Assembly: GCA_026418535.1 (NCBI GenBank) | Contig: JAOABC010000006.1 | Span: 1-64,000, forward strand | Source of the DNA: Hydrogenothermaceae bacterium | GTDB taxonomy: Bacteria; Aquificota; Aquificia; Aquificales; Hydrogenothermaceae | Direction of reading: 5' to 3' | DNA length: 64,000 nt | Program-made: the position numbers and the translations under genes | Shown here: in pieces, positions 37,287 to 47,581 of the stretch | Numbering within the stretch: the stretch's first letter is position 1 | Layout of the letters: the number at the start of each line of letters is the position of its first letter | The notes under the pieces: model-generated | The model's input: the letters and a program-made list of their open reading frames with translations, nothing else | What the model was told of the DNA's origin: nothing | Database searches by the model: none

Positions 37287-38508
37287 TGAGTCTGAGGAAA
37301 CATATCTACCAGTTTTATCCTCCGGAGATTAAAACTATACTTTGCCAGATAAGTAACATCCCTTGCAAGAGTAGAGGGATTACAGGACACGTACACAATC
37401 TTTCTAACCTGACTAATATTTGAGATTCTACCTATAACATCCCTTCCAACTCCACCCCTTGGAGGATCAAAGATTATACATTCCGGTTTAAAATCAAAAG
37501 CATACTTCAGACCTTTCTCCACCTTAGCCTTTAAGAATTTAACATTCTTAAGGTTATTATGCCTCACGTTAGCCTTTGCATCCCTAACAGCAGAGTCGTT
37601 AGACTCTATACCAAGAACTTCTCCAGCATAAAAACCAGTAGGAATAGAGAAAGTCCCAACACCACAGTAAAAGTCCAACACTCTTTTGAAACCTTCATCC
37701 CCTATCTCACCTATAACTTTACTGATCAATCTGCCTACAAGAAATTTATTCACCTGGAAAAAGCTATCTATAGAAACCCTAAACAGGTATCCATTAACCC
37801 TGTAGAACAGAAAACCTTCCCCCAGTCCTAACTTCTGGCCATCAGCCTCAAATGTAACTCCTCTTATAAGAGGCGAAATCTCTTCATGTATTATATCTAT
37901 TCTTGGTACTACATTTAGAAGATCCGACCTATCCTTAAACACAAACCGGACAACTTTCTCGTTCTTTTCATTGGAAAATATATGTATAGATGACGGACAA
38001 AGCCCGTATTTTATTAAAAATCTCTTTAAAGGCCTTATAAGCTCATCTATATCCTCCTTTAAAATAAGACAACTGCTTACATCCACTATCTGGTTAGATT
38101 CTTTCCGGTAGAAACCAAAGTTTTTCCCATCAAACTTAAACTGAACCCTGTTTCTATACCTAAAAGCCTCCATACTCTCCACCACCACTTCATCTATCTC
38201 CTTATCTAACTTCCCGACCCTAATCAACTGCTCTTTGAGCATCTCCACTTTCAGATTTATCTGGTTTTGATAGGGAGTGTGTTGGATGTCACATCCTCCA
38301 CAGAGTTGATAGTAGCTACAAGGTGGTTCCTGTCTCAGAGGAGATGTATTTACAATCCTTTTTAGCTCACACTCACAGTAACTTTTTTTATCTTTTAAGA
38401 TCTCTACCTCAACTTCTTCCCCAGGAAGAGTATAGGGCACGAAAAAGCTCTTACCTTCATCGTATCCTATACCGTGTCCGCCATACACAAACTTCTCTAT
38501 CTTTAGCC

Positions 38509-38512
<4 letters not shown>
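37250..38512 (-). CDS. rlmD: 23S rRNA (uracil-5-)-methyltransferase, RumA/RlmD family
   Basis: N-terminal TRAM domain (~1-55), then four cysteines for an iron-sulfur cluster (CELKR, PPCSYYQLCGGC with CDIQH), and a SAM methyltransferase domain with LDFYCGVGTFSIP (near 285), DPPRGGVGRD (near 348) and the nucleophile motif VSCNPSTLARD (near 375). It forms m5U in 23S rRNA (position not decidable from sequence). It starts in a 4-base overlap with the upstream lipoprotein gene. Confidence 0.92.
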
Positions 38513-40177
<1,665 letters not shown>

Positions 40178-40345
40178 TCAAACTCCATCTAAACTTTATA
40201 CCCTATAATACCACTTTTTAATCCTCTATAGTTATTAAAACTATATGCTCTATTAAGTTAAGGCTCGTATAGTATTCTGTATTCAGAAATAGACTAAAGA
40301 CATATTTATTAATAGTGTTAAATCCTTTAAAAGAAGGGTTTTAAA

Positions 40346-40446
40346 ATGAAAGTTTTAATAGTAGGGACTGTGATTAAGTTATCTACAAATCTAGTATTAA
40401 GGTTTTTAAAAAAGAGACTTTTGAGGTGATAGTGGAGAAAGGTTAA
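40346..40446 (+). pseudogene. N-terminal scrap of a FAD-dependent oxidoreductase
   Basis: AGAAGGG precedes an ATG that reads MKVLIVGTVIKLSTNLVLRF and, after one shift, KKETFEVIVEKG to a stop. This is the beta-alpha-beta start of a D-amino-acid-oxidase-type FAD protein (MKVLIVGAGxxGLSTA...FEVxVVEKG) with the glycine loop ruined. Nothing of the remaining protein is found downstream. Confidence 0.45.
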
Positions 40447-40542
40447 GAGTCTAGCTGTGCTTCTTTTAGGTCATCTGCATAATTCTCAAACTTTTTATCA
40501 AAACTAAACACGTCCATCTTAAACACATTTTTCTTATAGACA

Positions 40543-40833
40543 CACTAAGATATCCACAGTTGAGACACAACAAAGAGGTATAAAAATGAAAAAAACCGAG
40601 TCCCCCTCCTCTTTGTATCCCAACAGTTTAGATGGAACGAGAGTTTGGGAAGTTATAAGGATTTAATACGACGCTGATTTTTACATCCCACACGGTTCAG
40701 ATGAACCCCCATTATAAGTGGTTTAAATCAAAATAGATTTTAAAATGAATAACCGTAAATTGATGTTTTTTTTGCAGTGAATCTCACATAACAGGAATAT
40801 ATTTTCTGTTACATACCCAAAAATCGTTGAAAC
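40543..40833. repeat. Degenerate CRISPR-like repeats at ~65-base steps
   Basis: Similar ~29-base elements occur near 40543-40571, 40611-40639, 40678-40707 and, more weakly, 40808-40833. The clearest two share TATCCCA/CATCCCA, then AC, GTTTAGATG/GTTCAGATG and GAAC. Steps between the CCC/CC cores are about 65, 68 and 128 bases, as for a repeat-spacer array with one unit lost. The third reads like a type I repeat (CATCCCACACGG...GATGAAC). No cas gene is near. The rest of the 40175-41017 gap holds no gene that I can see apart from the scrap at 40346. Confidence 0.35.
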
Positions 40834-40975
40834 AAGCCTAAGTTCGGAGATTATAGGTTTTATACTTCGATACAATTAAGTAGTAACAGTTACCGTTGTT
40901 AATATTTAGAAACAAAATCAAAGATTCTCTATTGTATTGCGAAGTCTATAAAACACACAAGCAGCTCTTAAGTAA

Positions 40976-40998
40976 TAAAAAAGCCCCCCTTAGGGGGA
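40976..40998 (-). terminator. Terminator of the icd-cfi operon
   Basis: On the minus strand, 20 bases after the cfiA stop, CCCCCTAAGGGGG forms a tight GC stem followed by GCTTTTTTATT, a classic intrinsic terminator. Confidence 0.85.
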
Positions 40999-41017
40999 AT
41001 GAGGGGGAATGGATGTA

Positions 41018-42949
41018 TTACTCTATTCTTAAAATTGCCTCATCTGGAGTTATATTATCTCCCACTTGAGCAAATATATCCTTTACTGTTCCATCTATTG
41101 GAGAGTGTATCTCATTCTCCATCTTCATAGCTTCAACCATAGCCACAACTTGACCCTTCTTAACCTGGTCTCCAACATTAACAAGGATCTTTGAAACTTT
41201 ACCAGGCATAGGTGGAGCTACGTCCCCTGGCTTTTCAGGTCTTGGTTTACCTGGAGAAGCTGTTGCAGATGCAGACGCTGCAGGTGCAAAAGTTCCAGAC
41301 CTTCCAACCAATGTAACAGCTAAAGGCTGTAGCTGAACTTCTTCTAACTTTCCATTCACATTTACATAGAACTTCCTTGGTTTTGATGGATCTTGCTCCG
41401 GTGATACACCCTCTATTTTAACCTTAAACTTATCTCCGTGGTAAGTTATCTCAAACTCCACAGGAGCTACATTCTCTAAGCCGTCTGGCTTCATCTCTTT
41501 AGGCTCTACCGCATCAGCAGGAAGAACTGTTAACTCTCCTTTTTCCCTGGCGATAATATAATCCTTAGCCTGTAATGGAAAGAGAACAAATAGGAGAATC
41601 TCTTCATCTGTAGGCTCTCTATTAAGGATGGATTTAGCTTCGTTGTATGCTTTATCCCATTCTTGGTTGTCTGCAAGGTCTCCAGCCCTTATAGAGAAGT
41701 CTGGTTCTTTTCCAGATCCAAGTATCTTCTCAGCAAGCTCTTTAGATATTGGGCCAGGAGGTCTTCCATATTTTCCTTCTACGTAGTCCCTTGTTTCCTT
41801 GGTTATTATTTTATACCTCTCTCCGGAGATAACGTTTAGAACAGCCTGAACACCCACTATCTGAGAAGACGGAGTTAAAAGTGGAGGATACCCAAGGTCC
41901 TTCTCTACGTTTGGAACTTCTGCTAAAGCCTCCTCCATCTTGTCTAAAGCGTTAGCTTCCATAAGTTGGGCAACCATATTAGAGATCATTCCACCAGGTA
42001 TCTTATGGATTAAGACCTTTGCATTAACACCTGCATATTCAGTCTCATACTTCCTATATTTCCTCTTGATCTCTCTTGTTATTTCAGCAAGCTCATCCAG
42101 GATCTCCAAATCTAAACCTGTGTCGTAAGGGGTATCCTGAAGGGCAGCCACCAAACTTTCAGTAGCCGGGTGTGAGGAACCAAAAGCCAGAGGAGACAAG
42201 ACAGTATCAACCATATCAACACCAGCTAAGATAGCCATCATATGATTCATTATAGCTGTTCCACTCATATCGTGGTTGTGAAGCACTATCTTAATCCTAT
42301 TTCCTACCTTATACTTCAGTCCTCTGATGATGTTGTAAGTCTCTTCAGGCATTAGGATTCCAGTAGCATCCTTAAAACATATCCAATCTGGCTCCAGATC
42401 TATCAGCTCATCTGCGTAGGACATCCACTTGTCAAGGGTATGAACAGGACTTCTTGTGTAGCTTATCTCAGCGTGAACCTCTCCACCAAACTCCTTTATA
42501 GCCTTAACCGCAACTTCTATATTCCTATTGTCGTTCAGAGAGTCAAACACCCTAAAAACAGTAATACCATGTTCTATACACTTTTCAACAAACTTCTTAA
42601 CAACCTGGTCAGACTTTGGCTTATATCCAACTATATTCTGACCCCTAAAGAGCATCTGGAGTTTTGTATTCGGCATAACAGACTTTATAGTCTTGAGTCT
42701 CTCCCATGGGTCTTCCTTTAGATATCTCAAGCATACATCAAATGTAGCACCACCCCAAACCTCAACAGCATAGAATCCTGCCTTATCCATCTTCTCACAG
42801 AGGGGTAGTAGGTCATCCGTTCTAACCCTTGTGGCAAGTTTACACTGCTGACCATCTCTTGGTGTTAAGTCTGTTATCTTTATAGGCCTCGGTGGAGCAA
42901 CTTCTAATCCTCTCTCTTCCAACATCTCTCTAAAGAGCTTTAAACTCAT
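41018..42949 (-). CDS. cfiA: 2-oxoglutarate carboxylase large subunit (PycB-like carboxyltransferase/biotin carrier)
   Basis: A 643-residue carboxyltransferase with an HMGL-type barrel (ITDLTPRDGQQC near residue 27, metal His in VLHNHDMSG), a PYC/OADA domain, an Ala/Pro linker (~555-580) and a C-terminal biotinyl domain with AMKMENE, Lys609 carrying biotin. By sequence alone it could be pyruvate carboxylase B or oxaloacetate decarboxylase alpha. The placement with icd and ATP-citrate lyase favours 2-oxoglutarate carboxylase (CfiA), known from Hydrogenobacter, which makes oxalosuccinate in the reverse TCA cycle. No membrane decarboxylase subunits are nearby. Confidence 0.82.
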   Translation of the reverse strand: MSLKLFREMLEERGLEVAPPRPIKITDLTPRDGQQCKLATRVRTDDLLPLCEKMDKAGFYAVEVWGGATFDVCLRYLKEDPWERLKTIKSVMPNTKLQMLFRGQNIVGYKPKSDQVVKKFVEKCIEHGITVFRVFDSLNDNRNIEVAVKAIKEFGGEVHAEISYTRSPVHTLDKWMSYADELIDLEPDWICFKDATGILMPEETYNIIRGLKYKVGNRIKIVLHNHDMSGTAIMNHMMAILAGVDMVDTVLSPLAFGSSHPATESLVAALQDTPYDTGLDLEILDELAEITREIKRKYRKYETEYAGVNAKVLIHKIPGGMISNMVAQLMEANALDKMEEALAEVPNVEKDLGYPPLLTPSSQIVGVQAVLNVISGERYKIITKETRDYVEGKYGRPPGPISKELAEKILGSGKEPDFSIRAGDLADNQEWDKAYNEAKSILNREPTDEEILLFVLFPLQAKDYIIAREKGELTVLPADAVEPKEMKPDGLENVAPVEFEITYHGDKFKVKIEGVSPEQDPSKPRKFYVNVNGKLEEVQLQPLAVTLVGRSGTFAPAASASATASPGKPRPEKPGDVAPPMPGKVSKILVNVGDQVKKGQVVAMVEAMKMENEIHSPIDGTVKDIFAQVGDNITPDEAILRIE

Positions 42950-42969
42950 AATCTTAAACCTCCTTTAAC

Positions 42970-44388
42970 TTATAATCCGTAGTGGGCAGCTATAGAAGCT
43001 GCGATGAAAGACACTACCTCATCCTTACTTAGCTCTTCCTTGTAATCTAAAAGATGAGGGTTCTCTTCTAGGTATTTAGTTGTAAATTTGCCTTCGGCAA
43101 ATTTAGGATCTTTCATTATCTCTTTAAGGAGAGGTATAGTGGTCTTTATGCCAGCTATCTCAAAATAGCCTAATGCTGACTTTGTAGTGCTAATAGCTTC
43201 TTCGTAATTCCTGCCCCAGCATATGAGCTTGGCTATCATGGAGTCAAAGTAAGGAGTCACCTCAAACCCAACGGAAGCAGCACTCTCTATCCTTACTCCA
43301 AAACCACCTGGGGAGTAGTATCTCTTTATAGTACCTATACTTGGAGCATAGTTCTTCTTAGGGTCTTCTGCGTTTATCCTACACTCTATCGCAAAACCGT
43401 TAAACTTAACATCTTCTTGTTTTATCTCTAATTTATGTCCTGCTGCTATCTTTATCTGTTCTTTCACGATATCAATACCAGTTATCATTTCACTAACAGG
43501 GTGCTCAACCTGTATCCTAGTGTTCATCTCTATAAAGTAGATATTACCATCCAAGTCTGAGACAAACTCCATTGTTCCGGCACTGTAGTAACCTATCTGT
43601 TTAGCAGCATTTGCACATATCTCCCCGTAGTACTTTCTCTTCTCCTCTATGAGTATCAAGGATGGAGCTATCTCTACCAGCTTCTGGTTCCTTCTCTGGA
43701 TAGAGCAGTCCCTCTCTCCAAGATGTATCACATTTCCGTACTTATCTCCCAAAATCTGGAACTCTATGTGTTTTGGGTTCTTTATGTACTTCTCAAGCAG
43801 GAGATCGCCTCTACCGAAAGCTTTCTCTGCCTCTTTGTAAGCCTGCTCGTAGTTTTTCCGGAGTTCTTCCTCGTTGTTACATATTCTTATACCTCTACCA
43901 CCACCACCAGCGGATGCTTTTAAAAGAACTGGATAACCTATCTCCTTGGCAAGGTGGACTGCCTCTTCTACATCTTTCAGTATCCCATCACTACCTGGGA
44001 CGGTAGGTACTCCAAACTTCTTCATTATCTCTTTGGACCTTGCTTTATCTCCCATAAGAGATATAACTTCGGCTGAAGGACCTATGAAGGTTATACCGTT
44101 ATCTTCACACATCTTGGCAAACTCTTCATTCTCAGCCATAAAACCATATCCTGGGTGGATAGCGTCAACTCCAACAGCCTTAGCAAGATCTATTATAAGC
44201 TGTTTGTTTAAATAGGTGTCTAAAGGGTTAGCTCCTATCATATAAGCTTCATCTGCCATTCTAACGTGTCTTGCGGTGGACTCTACATCTGAGTATATAG
44301 CAACTGTCTGTATACCAAGCTCATGAGCAGCCTTTATAATACGGCAGGCTATCTCTCCTCTGTTTGCAACCAGTATTTTGTTAAACAT
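42970..44388 (-). CDS. cfiB: 2-oxoglutarate carboxylase small subunit (biotin carboxylase)
   Basis: A 472-residue biotin carboxylase: N-terminal ANRGEIACRI, ATP-grasp loop KASAGGGGRGIRI (near 158), HLGERDCSIQRRNQKLVE and the catalytic MNTRIQVEHPVSE. It carboxylates biotin on its partner using ATP and bicarbonate. It lies 20 bases before cfiA and 11 bases after the OsmC gene. AccC or PycA roles are possible by sequence alone; the cluster supports CfiB. Confidence 0.85.
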   Translation of the reverse strand: MFNKILVANRGEIACRIIKAAHELGIQTVAIYSDVESTARHVRMADEAYMIGANPLDTYLNKQLIIDLAKAVGVDAIHPGYGFMAENEEFAKMCEDNGITFIGPSAEVISLMGDKARSKEIMKKFGVPTVPGSDGILKDVEEAVHLAKEIGYPVLLKASAGGGGRGIRICNNEEELRKNYEQAYKEAEKAFGRGDLLLEKYIKNPKHIEFQILGDKYGNVIHLGERDCSIQRRNQKLVEIAPSLILIEEKRKYYGEICANAAKQIGYYSAGTMEFVSDLDGNIYFIEMNTRIQVEHPVSEMITGIDIVKEQIKIAAGHKLEIKQEDVKFNGFAIECRINAEDPKKNYAPSIGTIKRYYSPGGFGVRIESAASVGFEVTPYFDSMIAKLICWGRNYEEAISTTKSALGYFEIAGIKTTIPLLKEIMKDPKFAEGKFTTKYLEENPHLLDYKEELSKDEVVSFIAASIAAHYGL

Positions 44389-44399
44389 AATTACACTCC

Positions 44400-44810
44400 T
44401 TACTTTTCTATTTTGAACTCATAAGATATAGGAGCGACTTGGTTTATCATGTAAGCTATGCTACAGGTTTTGTTTAGAGATGTCTCTATGGCGTTTTTAA
44501 CATCATCCTCAGAAAGATCACCCTTAACAGTGAACTTTAAGTATATCTTTGTAAACACCTTTGGATACTCTTCTCTCCTTTCTGCATCTGTCTCTACTGT
44601 GATGTCTTTTACCTCTTTTCCGGCTTTATGGAGAGCTTCGTAGACGTGTATTCCCATACAACCTGCTATAGAGTGGAAAAGAAGCTCCGGAGGTCTCACA
44701 CCTCTTCCCTTACCACCTACGTAGGCTGCAGCATCGATAGACAGTTCAATACCTGCATCTCCTTTTCCTATAAAGTGAAAGTCCTCTTTCTGTTTTACTA
44801 TTACCTTCAT
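44400..44810 (-). CDS. OsmC/Ohr-family protein
   Basis: A 136-residue OsmC-fold protein with both conserved cysteines (Cys51 in IAGCMG and Cys116 in KTCSI), the pair used by this family to reduce peroxides. It sits between icd and cfiB with 15- and 11-base gaps, so it is co-transcribed with reverse-TCA enzymes. Protection of oxygen-sensitive carbon fixation is a reasonable guess, no more. Confidence 0.85.
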   Translation of the reverse strand: MKVIVKQKEDFHFIGKGDAGIELSIDAAAYVGGKGRGVRPPELLFHSIAGCMGIHVYEALHKAGKEVKDITVETDAERREEYPKVFTKIYLKFTVKGDLSEDDVKNAIETSLNKTCSIAYMINQVAPISYEFKIEK

Positions 44811-44825
44811 CTATCTCACCTCTCT

Positions 44826-46091
44826 CTATAGATTTTTTATCCTGTTAGCTATCTCATCCCCAAACTGGGTGGTGGAAAGTTCTGTTGCATCAAAACCTTG
44901 TTTCCTGAACCCTGAGGCTATATCTGGTGTGCCCTTCTTCTGAGATATAACATCCTTAACAGCAGTATATATAAGCTGGCTTGCTTCCTTCCAACCGAGG
45001 TACTCAAGCATCATAGCTCCAGAGAGGATTATAGACAGAGGATTAGCTAAACCTTTACCGGCTATATCGTTTGCTGTTCCGTGAGTGCTCTCAAAAAGAG
45101 CATATCCATCCCCTATGTTCCCACTTGGAACAAACCCAGGTCCCCCTACTAAAGCAGATGCAAGATCGGATATATAGTCTCCGTTTAGATTCTGAGTTAT
45201 TATTACATCATAGTATTCTGGCTTTAAAACTAACTGCATCAACATCTGGTCTGTTATAACTTTATATATCCTCGCTTGTCCTTCTCCTGGCTCTCCTTCT
45301 TTTATTATCTTCCTTTTGAACTCCTCTTCATCCGCCACCTCGAAGGCCCAGTTTAGGAAGGCACCTTCTGTTGCCTTCATAATATTCCCTTTCCCTGCTA
45401 TAGCTATATGTTTTTTACCGTTCTCAAGAGCATACCTGAAAGCTTTCCTTACGTGTCTTTTCGTCTTAAACTCGGACATAGGCTTGACAGTTACACCAGC
45501 ATCTTCAGGTATAGCACCCTCAGATACACCCATCTCTTTTATGAAAAACTCTCTTACCTTCCTGGCTCCTTCAGTCCCTGCCATGTACTCTATAGCCATA
45601 TAGACATCGTCAGAGTTTTCCCTGAAAACTGTTACATCCACCCTCTCAGGGTTAGGTATAGGTGATGGTTGTCCCATGTAGTATACAGGTCTGATGGCTG
45701 AGTAGAAGTCCATTGACTGTCTTAAAACTGCATTCAACGACTTGCCACCCTTGCCTACAGGTGTGCCAAGAGGCCCCTTTATACTGACAACACTCTGCTT
45801 TAGTAGTTCAAGTGTCTCGGATGGCATCCTGTCTAACCCTTTCTCTTCTGCTTTATCTCCAGCTAAAACTTCAACCCAGTAGATCTTCTTAGAGCCCTTA
45901 TACTGTTTTTCAACTGCTGCGTTCACTACTTTTATCATCTCCGGAGTTATCTCAGGTCCAATACCATCCCCAACTACAAATGGAATTATAGGGCTATCCG
46001 GGACAGTTATGGTTTTATCAGGATTTAGTGTGATAAAACTACCCTCTTGAGGTACAACGGCCTTACCATTCCACCAAAAAACGTTATCCAT
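44826..46091 (-). CDS. icd: Isocitrate dehydrogenase (NADP-type family)
   Basis: A 421-residue enzyme with the substrate Ser region GGKSLNAVLRQSMD, FRENSDDVYM, NLNGDYISDLASALVGG and ESTHGTANDIAGK motifs. In the reverse TCA cycle it reduces oxalosuccinate to isocitrate. It heads the icd-osmC-cfiB-cfiA operon, whose promoter is back to back with that of aclBA. Confidence 0.95.
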   Translation of the reverse strand: MDNVFWWNGKAVVPQEGSFITLNPDKTITVPDSPIIPFVVGDGIGPEITPEMIKVVNAAVEKQYKGSKKIYWVEVLAGDKAEEKGLDRMPSETLELLKQSVVSIKGPLGTPVGKGGKSLNAVLRQSMDFYSAIRPVYYMGQPSPIPNPERVDVTVFRENSDDVYMAIEYMAGTEGARKVREFFIKEMGVSEGAIPEDAGVTVKPMSEFKTKRHVRKAFRYALENGKKHIAIAGKGNIMKATEGAFLNWAFEVADEEEFKRKIIKEGEPGEGQARIYKVITDQMLMQLVLKPEYYDVIITQNLNGDYISDLASALVGGPGFVPSGNIGDGYALFESTHGTANDIAGKGLANPLSIILSGAMMLEYLGWKEASQLIYTAVKDVISQKKGTPDIASGFRKQGFDATELSTTQFGDEIANRIKNL

Positions 46092-46130
46092 ACACCTACT
46101 CCTTATTAAAACATCGTTTTATTGCAAATC

Positions 46131-46160
46131 ATTATAGCATTATGTTTATTTAAAAGTCAA
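46131..46160 (-). promoter_or_regulatory. Promoter of icd-osmC-cfiB-cfiA
   Basis: Minus strand TTGACT (46160-46155), 18-base spacer, TATAAT (46136-46131), then icd at 46091. It diverges from the aclB promoter, with only 17 bases between the two -35 boxes. Confidence 0.75.
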
Positions 46161-46177
46161 TAAAAATAAAACAGTGT

Positions 46178-46206
46178 TTGATTTTTAAATGAAGTTTAGG
46201 TATAAT
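46178..46206 (+). promoter_or_regulatory. Promoter of aclB-aclA
   Basis: TTGATT (46178-46183), exactly 17 bases, TATAAT (46201-46206), and the aclB ATG 50 bases on. The A+T-rich 17 bases shared with the divergent promoter are a natural place for a common regulator. Confidence 0.75.
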
Positions 46207-46255
46207 GTTAGTATATAGGTGATAAGTACAAAAAACTTTATGAGGTGAGAGTTCT

Positions 46256-47563
46256 ATGGCACAACGTGGAATCAGGGAGTTTGATGGAAAGAGGATTATA
46301 GCTAAAAACTGGAAAGATTATCTTGGTGATGTTTTTGAGTATCAGTTCAGATCTGTTTTGGTAGGTCCGGAGACAGACTTTGAGAAACTACCAGAGGAAA
46401 ACCCTTGGCTCTTAGAAACTCCACTAGTGGCAAAACCAGATATGCTCTTTGGAAAGAGGGGAAAGCTTGGACTGGTCCTATTCAAGATCAACAAACCTGG
46501 GGATGTAAACTATCAGGACGCAGTTAACTGGATTAAACAGAAGATGCAGGAGGAGGTGGAAATCAACGGTGTAAAAGGACACCTAACTCACTTTCTCATA
46601 GAACCTTTCATACCTCACAAACCTGAAGAGGAATACTACATAGCCTTTTCAATGGGTGATGAGGGAGATACTGTTTACATGTCAGCCTTTGGTGGTATAG
46701 ACGTAGAAGAGAACTGGGACAAAGTGTCTGAAGTGCTGATTCCACCAAACGCTACAGATGAAGAGATAGAGAACCTTATAAAGTCCAACATACCAAAAGA
46801 GATAGAAGACAAGGAAAAGTACGGGGATTTTGTTATAAGAGCTTACAAGATGCAGAGGGACTTACACTTTGTCTACTTTGAGGTAAACCCTCTAGTTATG
46901 GTTGGAAACAAAGTCTATCTTCTTGATTTCGTTGGAAAGGTTGATGATACAGCAAGCTTTGTGGCTGGTAAGAAATGGGGTGAGTTAGACTTTCCTTCTG
47001 GGTTTGGAAGGGATCTAACGCCGGAAGAAAAGTATATAAAAGAGTTAGATGAGAAATCTGGCTCTTCTCTAAAACTGACGATCCTAAACCCTGAAGGTAG
47101 GATATGGACCTTGGTTGCAGGTGGTGGTGCTTCTGTTGTGTATGCAGATACTGTAGCAGATATGAGTTATGTAAGTGAGCTTGCAAACTACGGTGAGTAC
47201 TCAGGAAACCCAACAAGAACAGAGACAAGGGAGTACGTAAAGACTGTCTTAGACCTACTAACTAGAAACAAACATCCTTCCGGAAAACCAAAGATACTGC
47301 TCATAGGTGGTGCCATAGCAAACTTTACAGATGTTGCAAAGACCTTCGATGGAATAATAGATGCTTTCAAAGAGTATGCCGAGAAGATGAGACAGGTTGG
47401 AATAAGAATCTACGTCAGGAGGGGAGGTCCGAACTACGAAGTTGGATTGAAGAAGATAAAACAGGTAGCTACAGAGCTTGGTCTACCTATAGAAGTTTAT
47501 GGTCCGGAACTACATATGACAGATATAGTCAGAAAAGCCCTTGAAGAAGAAAAAGTGGCATAA
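46256..47563 (+). CDS. aclB: ATP-citrate lyase beta subunit
   Basis: A 435-residue ATP-grasp/succinyl-CoA-synthetase-like subunit beginning MAQRGIREFDGKRI, as AclB does in reverse-TCA bacteria. ATP-citrate lyase cleaves citrate to acetyl-CoA and oxaloacetate, the key step of this cycle. Its presence, rather than the citryl-CoA synthetase/lyase pair of Aquifex and Hydrogenobacter, points to the Hydrogenothermaceae or Desulfurobacteriaceae. GAGGTGAG lies upstream of the ATG. aclA follows after 18 bases. Confidence 0.95.
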   Translation: MAQRGIREFDGKRIIAKNWKDYLGDVFEYQFRSVLVGPETDFEKLPEENPWLLETPLVAKPDMLFGKRGKLGLVLFKINKPGDVNYQDAVNWIKQKMQEEVEINGVKGHLTHFLIEPFIPHKPEEEYYIAFSMGDEGDTVYMSAFGGIDVEENWDKVSEVLIPPNATDEEIENLIKSNIPKEIEDKEKYGDFVIRAYKMQRDLHFVYFEVNPLVMVGNKVYLLDFVGKVDDTASFVAGKKWGELDFPSGFGRDLTPEEKYIKELDEKSGSSLKLTILNPEGRIWTLVAGGGASVVYADTVADMSYVSELANYGEYSGNPTRTETREYVKTVLDLLTRNKHPSGKPKILLIGGAIANFTDVAKTFDGIIDAFKEYAEKMRQVGIRIYVRRGGPNYEVGLKKIKQVATELGLPIEVYGPELHMTDIVRKALEEEKVA

Positions 47564-47581
47564 AAGAAGGAGGATTAAGAT

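Noticed and set aside
41018-42949. Oxaloacetate decarboxylase (sodium pump) alpha subunit
   Set aside because: No membrane beta or gamma subunit is nearby, a biotin carboxylase is adjacent, and the cluster is reverse-TCA, so a carboxylase is more likely.
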